Assembly: GCA_963816545.1 (NCBI GenBank)
Contig: CAWFLE010000001.1
Span: 434,001 to 498,000, forward strand
Direction of reading: 5' to 3'
Length of the DNA stretch: 64,000 nt
DNA from: Albimonas sp963816545
GTDB taxonomy: Bacteria; Pseudomonadota; Alphaproteobacteria; Rhodobacterales; Rhodobacteraceae
A program made the position numbers and the translations under genes. Shown one piece after another: positions 29,050 to 37,623 of the stretch (position 1 is its first letter; each line of letters starts with the position of its first letter). The notes beneath the pieces were generated by a model that saw only the letters and a list, made by a program, of their open reading frames with translations, made no database searches and had not been told where the DNA came from.

Positions 29050-29271
29050 ATGACCGACATCCTCACCGACACCGCGGGCCGCGTGCTCCAGGTCCTGAAG
29101 AAGCCCGGCGACCGGGTGGATGAGGGCGAGGCGGTCGTCCTCATCGAGGCGATGAAGATGGAGATCCCGATCTCCGCCGAGACCGCAGGCACGATTGAGA
29201 CGGTGGCCGTGGCCGCCGACCAGATGGTCGAGGAGGACGACGTCATGGCGACCCTCCGCCCCGACGCCTGA
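29050..29271 (+). CDS. Small biotin carboxyl carrier protein
   Basis: This 73-residue protein is a single biotinyl domain. The biotinylation motif EAMKMEI places the modified lysine at residue 36, with the usual glycine-bearing hairpins on both sides (LKKPGDRVDEGEAVVLI). It carries CO2 as carboxybiotin between a biotin carboxylase and a carboxyltransferase. The next gene already contains its own biotinyl domain, so this one may serve the stand-alone carboxyltransferase at 33717. It sits 7 bp after the permease gene and 6 bp before the carboxylase. Confidence 0.88.
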   Translation: MTDILTDTAGRVLQVLKKPGDRVDEGEAVVLIEAMKMEIPISAETAGTIETVAVAADQMVEEDDVMATLRPDA

Positions 29272-29277
29272 CTTCGA

Positions 29278-32200
29278 ATGACCCAGGAGACGACCTTGAT
29301 GCAGATGGCGCAGCCGCACGCGACCGCCCCCCGGACCACCGTCAACAAGCTGCTGATCGCCAACCGCGGGGAGATCGCGCTGCGCATCGCGCGGACCGCC
29401 GCCGACATGGGGCTGGCCGCCGTGGCCGTTCATTCGCAGGACGATGCGGGCTCGCTCCATGTCCTGCGGGCGGAGGAGACGGCGCTGCTGCCGGGCCAGG
29501 GGGCGCGGGCCTATCTCGACGCGCAGGCGGTGGTGGACGCGGCGCTCGCGGCCGGCGCGGACGCGGTGCATCCGGGCTACGGTTTCCTGTCCGAGAGCGC
29601 GGCCTTCGCGCGCCTCGTGGAAGAGGCGGGGCTGGTCTTCGTGGGGCCGACGCCGGAGGCGCTGGCGCTGTTGGGCGACAAGATCTCGGCGCGGCGCCGG
29701 GCGGCGGAGCTGGGCGTGCCCACGCTTCCGGGCACGGCGGAACCCACCGGGCTGGAGGAGGCGCGCGCCTTCTTCGACGGCCTGCCCGAGGGCGCGGCGA
29801 TGCTGATCAAGGCGGTCTCCGGCGGGGGCGGCCGCGGAATGCGCGTGGTGCGCGAGGCGTCCGAGCTCGCCGAGGCTTGGGAGCGGTGCCGCTCCGAGGC
29901 GAAGGGCGCCTTTGGGGACGAGTCCGTCTACGTGGAGCGCTTCCTTCCGGCGGCGCGGCATCTGGAGGTGCAGATCCTCGGGGACGGCACGGGCGCATGC
30001 GTGCACCTGCATGAGCGGGAATGCACCCTGCAGCGGCGTCACCAGAAGGTGGTGGAGATCGCGCCGAGCCCGACCCTGTCGCAGGAGGATCGGGACCGCC
30101 TGACGTCCCACGCCCTCAAGCTCGCGCAGAGCGTGGATTACCGCAGCCTCGGCACGTTCGAGTTCCTGATGGACGCGGACACCAACGACATCTTCTTCAT
30201 CGAGGCGAACCCGCGCATCCAGGTCGAGCATACGGTGACCGAAGAGGTGCTGTCGCTCGACCTCGTGCGCCTGCAGATCGAGATCGCGCGCGGGCGGACG
30301 CTGACGGAGCTTGGTCTGAGTCAGGAGACGCTGCCCGCGCCGCGTGGCCACGCGATCCAGCTTCGGGTCAACATGGAGCGGATGGACGCCGCCGCGAACG
30401 CCCGTCCCGCCGGGGGCGCGGTGAAGGTGTACGAGCCGCCGATGGGCGCCGGCGTCCGGGTGGACGGCTTCGCCTATGCGGGCTACCGGACCTCGGCGGC
30501 GTTCGACAGCCTGCTCGCCAAGGTGATCGTCCACGGCCCGGGCGGCTTCGCCGAGGCCGCGGGACGCGCCGAACGCGCGCTGCGGGAATTCCGCATCGAG
30601 GGACTGGAGACGAACCTTCCGTGGCTGCGCGCCCTGCTGGCGCGGCCGGAGGTGCGGGAGAACCGCGTCTCCACCCGCTTCATCGAGGCGCATGCGGCGG
30701 AATTGCATGAGGCGGCGGGACGCCTCGCGCCCCCGGTCTTCGCGTCGGAGGACGCCGCGCCCGAGGCCGCCGCCGCCGAGGCGAACGCCGTGACCGCGCC
30801 GATGCAGGCGACGGTCCTGTCGATCCAGGCCGAGGAGGGCGCCGCGGTGCGCGCGGGGCAGCAGCTCGCGGTGCTGGAGGCGATGAAGATGGAGCACGTC
30901 ATCGCCGCCGCCCATGCCGGGACGGTGCGCAAGGTGCTGGCCAGGCCGGGCCAGACCCTGATGGACGGGGAGCCGATCCTGGTGCTCGACCCCTCGGAGG
31001 GGGCGGAGGACGAGGCGGCGGCGGTGGCGGAGATCGACCTCGACCTCATCCGCCCGGACCTGCAGGAGGTGCAGGAGCGCCGCGCCTTCGGTCTGGACGA
31101 GAACCGCGCGCAGGCGGTCGAGAAGCGTCACGGCCGCGGCCACCGCACGGCGCGGGAGAACCTCGCGGACCTGTGCGATCCGGGCTCGTTCCTGGAGTAT
31201 GGCGAGTTCGCCGTCGCCGCCCAGCGGCCCCGCCGCACGATGGAGGATCTGGTCCGCAACACCTCCGGCGACGGCATCCTCACCGGGCTGGGACTGGTGA
31301 ACGGCGAGGAATATGGCGAGGATCTCGGCCGCTGCGCCTTCGCGGTGGCGGATTACATGGTCCTCGCGGGGACGCAGGGGCAGCGCCACCACCGCAAGCT
31401 GGACCGCATCCTCAAGGTGGCGGGGGAATGGAACCTGCCGCTGGTGTTCCTCGCCGAGGGCGGCGGCGGGCGGCCGGGAGACACGGAGCGGCACACCTAC
31501 GCCGGCATCTCCAACGGCACCTTCACCCAGTTCGCATCCCTCTCGGGGCAGGTGCCGATGGTGGGCATCGTCTCGGGCCGCTGCTTCGCGGGAAACGCCG
31601 CGCTTCTGGGCTGTTGCGACGTCATCATCGCGGACGAGAGCTCCAATATCGGCATGGCCGGCCCCGCGATGATCGAGGGCGGCGGCCTCGGGGTCTATCC
31701 GCCGGAGGCCATCGGTCCCATCGACGTGCAGGCGAAGAACGGCGTCGTGGACATCCGCGTGAAGGACGAGGCGGAGGCCTGCGTCGCGGCGAAGAAGTAC
31801 CTCTCCTACTTCCAGGGCCCCACGAAGACCTGGGCCGCCCCCGACCAGCGCCGCCTGCGCCATGTGGTGCCGGAGAACCGCCTGCGGGTCTATGAGGTCC
31901 GCGACGCGATCCACACGCTGGCCGACGAGGGCTCAGTGCTGGAGCTGCGGCCGGAGTTCGGCATCGGCATCGTCACGGCGCTGATCCGGATCGAGGGCAA
32001 GCCCTTCGGGATCATCGCCAACAACCCAAAGCACCTCGGGGGCGCCATCGATGCGCCGGCGGCGGACAAGGCCTCGCGGTTCATGCAGCTCTGCGATGCG
32101 TTCGACCTGCCGATCATCTCGCTCTGCGACAGCCCCGGCTTCATGGTGGGCCCGGAGGCGGAGAAGACGGCGCTGGTGCGCCATGTCTGCCGGATGTTCG

Positions 32201-32604
32201 TCACCGCCCGCTCCATCACCGTGCCCCTCTTCGGCATCGTGCTGCGCAAGTGCTACGGCCTCGGCGCGCAGGCGATGCTGGGCGGGGGGGCGATGGACGA
32301 CTTCTTCACCATCTCCTGGCCCACGGGCGAGTTCGGCCCCATGGGGCTCGAGGGGGCCGTGCGGCTCGGGTACCGCAAGGAGCTGGACGCGGTGGAGGAC
32401 GAAACCGGGAAGCAGGCCCTCTTCGACCGCCTGGTGGGCGAATACTATCAGCAGGGCAAGGCCATCGCCGTGTCCCAGACCCTGGAGATCGACGCGGTCA
32501 TCGACCCGGTTCAGACGCGGGAATGGATCCTGGGCGGCCTGCGCTCGGCGCGGCTGCGCCCGCCGATGTCCGGTCGCAAGCGGCCCTTCGTGGATGCGTG
32601 GTGA
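29278..32604 (+). CDS. Trifunctional acyl-CoA carboxylase (biotin carboxylase + biotinyl + carboxyltransferase)
   Basis: This 1108-residue fusion has three parts. Residues ~20-470 are a biotin carboxylase (KLLIANRGEIALRIARTA, the ATP-grasp glycine loop KAVSGGGGRGMRVV, and FIEANPRIQVEHTVTEE). Residues ~515-590 form a biotinyl domain with EAMKMEH (Lys537). Residues ~620-1100 form both carboxyltransferase halves (ending with GPMGLEGAVRLGYRKEL). It carboxylates an acyl-CoA with ATP and bicarbonate. The substrate cannot be set: acetyl-, propionyl-, methylcrotonyl- and geranyl-CoA enzymes share these domains. The fused layout on one chain is uncommon in proteobacteria, where two or three subunits are usual. 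The start is ATG 29278; ATG 29299 is possible. Confidence 0.9.
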   Translation: MTQETTLMQMAQPHATAPRTTVNKLLIANRGEIALRIARTAADMGLAAVAVHSQDDAGSLHVLRAEETALLPGQGARAYLDAQAVVDAALAAGADAVHPGYGFLSESAAFARLVEEAGLVFVGPTPEALALLGDKISARRRAAELGVPTLPGTAEPTGLEEARAFFDGLPEGAAMLIKAVSGGGGRGMRVVREASELAEAWERCRSEAKGAFGDESVYVERFLPAARHLEVQILGDGTGACVHLHERECTLQRRHQKVVEIAPSPTLSQEDRDRLTSHALKLAQSVDYRSLGTFEFLMDADTNDIFFIEANPRIQVEHTVTEEVLSLDLVRLQIEIARGRTLTELGLSQETLPAPRGHAIQLRVNMERMDAAANARPAGGAVKVYEPPMGAGVRVDGFAYAGYRTSAAFDSLLAKVIVHGPGGFAEAAGRAERALREFRIEGLETNLPWLRALLARPEVRENRVSTRFIEAHAAELHEAAGRLAPPVFASEDAAPEAAAAEANAVTAPMQATVLSIQAEEGAAVRAGQQLAVLEAMKMEHVIAAAHAGTVRKVLARPGQTLMDGEPILVLDPSEGAEDEAAAVAEIDLDLIRPDLQEVQERRAFGLDENRAQAVEKRHGRGHRTARENLADLCDPGSFLEYGEFAVAAQRPRRTMEDLVRNTSGDGILTGLGLVNGEEYGEDLGRCAFAVADYMVLAGTQGQRHHRKLDRILKVAGEWNLPLVFLAEGGGGRPGDTERHTYAGISNGTFTQFASLSGQVPMVGIVSGRCFAGNAALLGCCDVIIADESSNIGMAGPAMIEGGGLGVYPPEAIGPIDVQAKNGVVDIRVKDEAEACVAAKKYLSYFQGPTKTWAAPDQRRLRHVVPENRLRVYEVRDAIHTLADEGSVLELRPEFGIGIVTALIRIEGKPFGIIANNPKHLGGAIDAPAADKASRFMQLCDAFDLPIISLCDSPGFMVGPEAEKTALVRHVCRMFVTARSITVPLFGIVLRKCYGLGAQAMLGGGAMDDFFTISWPTGEFGPMGLEGAVRLGYRKELDAVEDETGKQALFDRLVGEYYQQGKAIAVSQTLEIDAVIDPVQTREWILGGLRSARLRPPMSGRKRPFVDAW

Positions 32605-32614
32605 GGAGACGGCG

Positions 32615-33409
32615 ATGCCGGACGTGCTGAAGCGGGAACTGAAGGACGGGCTGCTGGTCCTGACCATGAACCGGCCGGAGCGGCGCAACGCGCTCGACCC
32701 GAGCCTGACGCTGGCGCTGAGGGAAGCCACCGCGGCGGCGGCGGAGGACCCCGCGGTGCGCGCGGTGCTGCTGACCGGCGACGGCGGCACGTTCTGCGTG
32801 GGCGGCGACGTGAAGGCGATGAACGAGGGGCAAGGGCGCGACCTTTCCCTCGGCGAGCGGATGCACAACCTGCGGGATCGCATGAACGCCTCCCGCTACC
32901 TGCACGAGATGCCAAAGCCGACCGTCGCCGCCATCGAGGGCGCGGCGGCCGGGGCCGGCCTTTCGCTGGCGCTCGCCTGCGATTTCCGCATCTGCGCGGC
33001 GGACGCGAAGCTGACCACGGCGTTCGCGAAGGTGGGGCTGTCGGGCGATTTCGGGGGGACCTATTTCCTGTCGCAGATCCTCGGCTCCGCGAAGGCGCGG
33101 GAGCTTTACCTGCTGTCGCCGGTGCTCACAGGTCAGCAGGCGGCGGAGATGGGGCTTGTCACCCGCGCGGTTCCGGCGGCGGCGCTGATGGACGAAGCGC
33201 GGAGCTTCGCGGAGGACCTCGCGGCAGGGCCGACGCTGACCTACGGGCGGATCAAGGCGAACCTCGCGCTGGCGGAGGCGGGCGGGAACCTCGGCGAGTG
33301 CTTCGACCTGGAGGCGCGCAACCACACGCTGTCGGCCCGGACCAGGGATCACAAGGAAGCCGCCGCTGCCTTCGTCGAGAAGCGGAAGCCGTCCTTCACG
33401 GGGGCCTGA
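32615..33409 (+). CDS. Enoyl-CoA hydratase/isomerase family protein
   Basis: This 264-residue crotonase opens with LLVLTMNRPERRNALDPSL. Oxyanion-hole residues lie in TFCVGGDVKAM and IEGAAAGAGLSLALACDFRI. The second catalytic region reads VGLSGDFGGTYFLSQILG: an Asp replaces the glutamate usual in hydratases, as in PaaG/ECI-type isomerases. It may therefore shift double bonds rather than hydrate. It starts 10 bp after the carboxylase stop and belongs to the same transcript. Confidence 0.85.
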   Translation: MPDVLKRELKDGLLVLTMNRPERRNALDPSLTLALREATAAAAEDPAVRAVLLTGDGGTFCVGGDVKAMNEGQGRDLSLGERMHNLRDRMNASRYLHEMPKPTVAAIEGAAAGAGLSLALACDFRICAADAKLTTAFAKVGLSGDFGGTYFLSQILGSAKARELYLLSPVLTGQQAAEMGLVTRAVPAAALMDEARSFAEDLAAGPTLTYGRIKANLALAEAGGNLGECFDLEARNHTLSARTRDHKEAAAAFVEKRKPSFTGA

Positions 33410-33602
33410 CATGGGGCGTTTGAGCCTGAGGAAAATCCCGGCGCCGCATATGGAGGCCTGCGCGCACCGCATGCCGGCCGCGCGCGGCCGCTTCGTGCGA
33501 TCGCCCGAACCTCGCGGGGCCGGGGCACGAGAACATCGATCCCTCTTGACCGCAGCTCAAGCGCATATCCGGGCTCGCCCATGCTGGAGCGAAAGCGGGT
33601 AG

Positions 33603-33683
33603 GCAATTCGACCGCCGCGGCATGTTCGGCGGGACCGACGAGATCCAGAAGAACATCCTCACAACAGGCATCCCTGGCCGATG
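33603..33683 (+). pseudogene. C-terminal remnant of an acyl-CoA dehydrogenase
   Basis: The 307-bp gap 33410-33716 contains one recognisable piece: a reading frame for MFGGTDEIQKNILTTGIPGR and a stop. This is the standard last ~25 residues of an acyl-CoA dehydrogenase (GG-T-x-EIQ-x-NI...G). Nothing of the preceding 350 residues is present. The rest of the gap shows no gene. It suggests a deletion of a sixth dehydrogenase between the hydratase and carboxyltransferase genes. Confidence 0.65.
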
Positions 33684-33716
33684 AGGCCGGAGATCGCGCC
33701 GGAACGGGAGCGACGC

Positions 33717-35273
33717 ATGAGCTGGCATGACGAGGTCGAGGAACTTGAGCGCCGCCGCGAGCGGATGCGGGGCATGGGCGGCCCGGAACGCATCGCCCGC
33801 CACCACGAGCGCGGCAAGCTCACGGCGCGCGAGCGTCTGGACATCTTCGCCGACGAAGGCTCGTTCCGGGAGATCCACCCCTTCGTCGCCGAGGCCGAGT
33901 ATGACGGGGCCGAGCTGAAGTCCCTCCTGCCCAAGGGCCTGATCGAGGGTCAGGCGCGGGTGGACGGCCGCAAGGTGATGGTGACGGCGGGGGACTTCAC
34001 CGTCCGCGGCGGATCGGGACGCGGCACGCGGGGCGGGTTGGGGCAGGAGCTTCCGGCTTCGCGCCGCGCGCTGGAATGGCGGCTGCCCTACGTGCGCCTG
34101 CTGGACGCGGTGGGCGGGTCCGTGCGGGGGTTCGAGGCGCTGGGCCGCACCTACATGCCCGACGGGAACGACACCGTCTGGCCGGAGGTGGAGCTGCTGC
34201 AGACCGTGCCGGTGGCCTCGGCGGTTCTGGGGTCGGTGGCGGGCCTGCCGGCGGTGCAGGCGCCGATGTCGCATTTCTCTGTGATGGTGAAGGACATCTC
34301 CCAGATCTTCCCCGGCGGCCCGCCGGTGGTGAAGGCGGCCTTCGGCGTGGACATCGCCAAGGAGGACCTGGGCGGGGACCGCATCCACACCCGCATCTCC
34401 GGCTGCGTGGACAACGTCGCCGCGACCGAGGCCGACGCCATGGCGCAGGTCCGCCGCTGGCTGAGCTATCTCCCCTCCAGCCGCGACGAGATGGCCCCGC
34501 GCGAGGAGACCGGAGACGATCCCGAGCGGCGGGAGGAGAGCCTCCTGACCGCGATGCCGAAGGACCGCCGCCAGGTCTACGACGTGAGGAAGATCATCGA
34601 GGCGGTGGTGGACCGCGGCTCGTTCTTCGAGATCGCGCCGCTCTATGGTCGGGCCCGCATCACTGGCCTCGCCCGGCTGAACGGCTACCCGGTCGGGCTG
34701 ATGGCCAACAACGTCCGCTTCCAGGGCGGGTCCACCGATGTCGCCGCCGGCTCCAAGGCCATGCGGCTGATGCAGCTCTGCGACATGTTCAACCTGCCGC
34801 TGATCTCGCTGGCGGACGAGCCGGGGTTCCTGGTGGGGCTCGAGTCCGAGAAACAGGGGATCGAGCGCGCCGGCGCCCGCATGGTCTCCACCGTCTGCCT
34901 GACCACGATGCCGTGGTGCACGGTGGTGATGGGCCGGATCTACGGCGTGGCGGGGCAGTGCCATCACCGCCCCTCGGGCATGTACCAGCGCCTGTGCTGG
35001 CCGTCGGGCAACTGGGGGTCGATGCACATCTCGGGCGGCGTCTCGGCGGCCTACCGAGCGGAGATCGAGGCCGCCCCCGACCCGGACGCGAAGCGTGAGG
35101 AGATCGAGGCGCGCCTGAACGCCATCTCCGCCCCCATGCGGACCGCCGAGGCGACCGGGCAGGACATCATCGACCCGCGCGACACCCGCGCCCGCCTGTG
35201 CGAATTCGTGGAGGATGCCCAGCGGGTGCTGCTGGCGCAGGTGGGCCGTTCGCGGATGGCCTACCTGCCCTGA
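33717..35273 (+). CDS. Acyl-CoA carboxylase beta subunit (carboxyltransferase)
   Basis: This ~518-residue carboxyltransferase belongs to the propionyl/methylcrotonyl-CoA type. The N-half includes ERIARHHERGKLTARERLDI and GGSGRGTRGGLGQELPASRR. The C-half includes 'GYPVGLMANNVRFQGGSTDV' and DEPGFLVGLESEKQGIERAG. It has no biotinyl or biotin carboxylase domain, so it must work with the carrier at 29050 and the carboxylase domain of 29278 or with subunits elsewhere. ATG 33717 (MSWHDEV) is preferred over the in-frame ATG 33681, which lies in the dehydrogenase remnant. It ends the rightward operon and converges with the dehydrogenase operon. Confidence 0.87.
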   Translation: MSWHDEVEELERRRERMRGMGGPERIARHHERGKLTARERLDIFADEGSFREIHPFVAEAEYDGAELKSLLPKGLIEGQARVDGRKVMVTAGDFTVRGGSGRGTRGGLGQELPASRRALEWRLPYVRLLDAVGGSVRGFEALGRTYMPDGNDTVWPEVELLQTVPVASAVLGSVAGLPAVQAPMSHFSVMVKDISQIFPGGPPVVKAAFGVDIAKEDLGGDRIHTRISGCVDNVAATEADAMAQVRRWLSYLPSSRDEMAPREETGDDPERREESLLTAMPKDRRQVYDVRKIIEAVVDRGSFFEIAPLYGRARITGLARLNGYPVGLMANNVRFQGGSTDVAAGSKAMRLMQLCDMFNLPLISLADEPGFLVGLESEKQGIERAGARMVSTVCLTTMPWCTVVMGRIYGVAGQCHHRPSGMYQRLCWPSGNWGSMHISGGVSAAYRAEIEAAPDPDAKREEIEARLNAISAPMRTAEATGQDIIDPRDTRARLCEFVEDAQRVLLAQVGRSRMAYLP

Positions 35274-35278
35274 GCCCG

Positions 35279-35319
35279 CCGCGGGTCAGGCGGCGACGAG
35301 GTCGTAGCCTGACCCGCGG
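35279..35319. terminator. Bidirectional hairpin between convergent operons
   Basis: The arms CCGCGGGTCAGGC (35279-35291) and GCCTGACCCGCGG (35307-35319) form a perfect 13-bp stem with a 15-nt loop. The stem contains the stop codon and last codons of the leftward gene and lies 6 bp after the rightward stop. It lacks a T-tract but is the strongest hairpin at any operon end in the window. Confidence 0.6.
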
Positions 35320-36419
35320 TTGGCGCGGTAACGCTCCAGATGCCAGCGCGTGTCGCCGAAGGCGTATTCCAGCGCCTGCACCTTGCGGAAGTGGTGGCTG
35401 ACGGCAAGGTCGTCGGTCATGCCGATGCCGCCGTGGAGCTGGATGCCCTCGGCCGCCACCTGCTTGGCGGCGGCGCCGATCTTCGCGCGCGCCGCCGAAA
35501 CGGCGAGCTTCCGCGCCTCGGCGGGGCCATCCATCCGCGCGGCCAGCAGGGGGAGCATGGAGCGCGCGTATTCCAGCTCCACCGACATGGCCGCAAGCCG
35601 ATGCTGCACGACCTGAAACTCCGCGATCCTGCGCCCGAACTGCTGGCGCGTGCGGGCGTAATCCAGCGTCAGGCCCATGACGGCTTCCATGCAGCCCACC
35701 GCGGCCGCGCAGGCGCCCGCGGCCCCATGGTCGAACGCGGCCTCCAGCGCGGCGGGGGCCGCCTCCGGCCCTGCCAGCAGGGCCCCCTCCGGCAGGCGAA
35801 GGTCAGCGAACAGCAGGTCGGCGGCCGCCTGGCCGTCGATCATCCGGTGCTCCATCGCCGTCAATCCCGTCGCATCGCGCGGCACGAGGAACAGCCCCGT
35901 TCCGCCTTCGACGCGCGCCGAGACGACGATCCTGCCGGCCTGCGGGGCGGCGACGACCGCCATCTTCCGGCCTCGCAGGCGCCAACCTGCGCCGTCCCGC
36001 TCGGCCAGCGTCGCGGCGGGCGTCAGGTCGTAGCGCCGCTCCGCCTCGGCCCACGCCAGCGCCAGCACCTCCTCGCCTGCGATGGCCGGCGCCAGCAGCG
36101 CCTCCGCCCGGTCCGGCGCGGCGGCGATCACCGCCTGCGCCGGGGCGATCAGGCCGTGGAGAAGCGGCTCCACCACGAGGCCGCGGCCCATGGCGCCCAT
36201 CAGGATCAGCGGTTCCTGCGCCGATGATGCATAGCCGCTGACGCTCTCGGGCAGGCAGGCGCCGAGCCAGCCCATCTCCGCCATCCGGCCCCAGAAGGCG
36301 CGGTCGAAGCCCTGCTCGTCCGCCACTCGCCGGCTTCGTTCCAGCGGATACTCGGCGGCGATCAGGCGGTCGGCGGAGTCGCGCAGCTGCCGCTGCTCGT
36401 CGGTCGGGGTCAGGTCCAT
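35286..36419 (-). CDS. Acyl-CoA dehydrogenase, beta-like partner subunit (pair 1)
   Basis: This 377-residue protein has the acyl-CoA dehydrogenase fold with FAD-contact strings (RQQFGRRIAEFQVVQHRLA, QLHGGIGMTDDLAVSHHFR). At the position where IVD-type enzymes carry the catalytic glutamate it reads AAFDHGAAG, with Asp230 instead. The substrate-binding middle is short. This is the pattern of the non-catalytic chain in alpha2-beta2 dehydrogenases of steroid side-chain degradation (FadE27/FadE29 type). The gene for the probable catalytic partner lies immediately upstream (10-bp gap). It ends the nine-gene leftward operon. Confidence 0.82.
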   Translation of the reverse strand: MDLTPTDEQRQLRDSADRLIAAEYPLERSRRVADEQGFDRAFWGRMAEMGWLGACLPESVSGYASSAQEPLILMGAMGRGLVVEPLLHGLIAPAQAVIAAAPDRAEALLAPAIAGEEVLALAWAEAERRYDLTPAATLAERDGAGWRLRGRKMAVVAAPQAGRIVVSARVEGGTGLFLVPRDATGLTAMEHRMIDGQAAADLLFADLRLPEGALLAGPEAAPAALEAAFDHGAAGACAAAVGCMEAVMGLTLDYARTRQQFGRRIAEFQVVQHRLAAMSVELEYARSMLPLLAARMDGPAEARKLAVSAARAKIGAAAKQVAAEGIQLHGGIGMTDDLAVSHHFRKVQALEYAFGDTRWHLERYRANRGSGYDLVAA

Positions 36420-36429
36420 GGTGGCTCCC

Positions 36430-37614
36430 TCAGAGGCCGAGGCCGCGCTTGGCGATGATGCCGTGCTGGATCTCGTGCGTGCCGCCGTAGATCGAAGCGG
36501 CGCGTCGGATCAGGAACTGCGAGGTCTTCCCCACCGCCGCCTCCATCCCGTAGTCGAGGTTCCCGCTCATCGCCTTCGGCCCGTAGAACACGCCGGCATG
36601 GGGGCCGAGCGCCTCCATCCAGAGGCCCGAGAGCCGCTGCTTCAGCTCCACCCCGCGCAGCTTCAGCATCGAGGCGCCGATGCCCGCATCCACGCCGGCA
36701 GCGCCTTCCAGCACCCGGCGGGCCATCATCTCATGCGCCGCGAGGTCGATTTCCGCCCGCGCGATCTCGGCGTCGAACACCGGGTCTTCGGCCAACGGCG
36801 CGCCGTTCTGCTCCATGATCCGCGCCAGCTCCCGCAGCTGGCGCAGGTCCCGCTTGTTCTCGCCGAGCGAGGCGCCGGCCGTGCGCTCGTGCTTCAAGAG
36901 GTAGGTGGAGTAGAGCCAGCCCTTGTTCTCCTCGCCGATCCGGTTCTCCACCGGCACGCGCACGTCGGTGAAGAAGACCTCGTTGAGGTAGTGGGACTTG
37001 TCCTGGGTGATGATCGGCCGCCGATCCACCCCCGGAGCGGTCATGTCGATCAGCAGCATGGTGATGCCGGCCTGCTTCGGCCCCTCCGTCCCCGTGCGGA
37101 CGAGGGCGAACATCATGTCGGCGTAGTGGGCCTCGCTGGTCCAGATCTTCTGGCCGTTGACCAGGTAGTGGTCCCCGTCGCGCACGGCGCGGGTGCGGAG
37201 GCTGGCGAGATCGGAGCCGGAGCCGGGCTCCGAATAGCCCTGGCACCAGAACTCGGAGCCGTCGAGGATGCGCGGCAGGTAGCGCGCCTTCTGCGCCTCG
37301 GTCCCATATTCGATCAGCACGGGGCCGATCATCTTGGGACCGAAGGGCGTGTTGACGGGCGCCTCCTCCTCGAACAGCACCATGTCGAAGATCATGCGCT
37401 GCGTCGCGGTCCAGCCGGGGCCGCCGGCCTCCTTCGGCCAGCCGGGGCAGGACCAGCCGCGGGAGTGCAGGATCCCGGTCCAGCGGCGCATGTCCTCCTT
37501 GGCGGAGTGGAAGCCCTGCCGGGCGCGCGCCTTGATGTCGGCGGGCAGGTTCTCGCGCACGAAGTCTCGGACCTCGTCGCGGAACGCCAGATCCTCAGGC
37601 GAGAAGACGTCCAT
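36430..37614 (-). CDS. Acyl-CoA dehydrogenase, catalytic alpha-like subunit (pair 1)
   Basis: This 394-residue FAD enzyme introduces a 2,3 double bond into an acyl-CoA. Flavin-binding strings are WCQGYSEPGSGSDLASL and YLVNGQKIWTSEAHYADMMF. The likely catalytic base is Glu243 in LLKHERTAGASLG, the same place as in isovaleryl-CoA dehydrogenase and FadE26. The C-terminus SIYGGTHEIQHGIIAKRGLGL completes the flavin site. It is paired with the gene at 35286. A bulky or branched acyl chain is suggested by the heteromeric layout, not proven. Confidence 0.85.
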   Translation of the reverse strand: MDVFSPEDLAFRDEVRDFVRENLPADIKARARQGFHSAKEDMRRWTGILHSRGWSCPGWPKEAGGPGWTATQRMIFDMVLFEEEAPVNTPFGPKMIGPVLIEYGTEAQKARYLPRILDGSEFWCQGYSEPGSGSDLASLRTRAVRDGDHYLVNGQKIWTSEAHYADMMFALVRTGTEGPKQAGITMLLIDMTAPGVDRRPIITQDKSHYLNEVFFTDVRVPVENRIGEENKGWLYSTYLLKHERTAGASLGENKRDLRQLRELARIMEQNGAPLAEDPVFDAEIARAEIDLAAHEMMARRVLEGAAGVDAGIGASMLKLRGVELKQRLSGLWMEALGPHAGVFYGPKAMSGNLDYGMEAAVGKTSQFLIRRAASIYGGTHEIQHGIIAKRGLGL

Positions 37615-37623
37615 GGCTCCCCC

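Noticed and set aside
33411..33602. A 63-codon frame after the hydratase gene
   Set aside because: No ribosome site, no similarity that I can recognise, and an amino-acid composition like antisense noise. Only the dehydrogenase tail from 33603 is meaningful.
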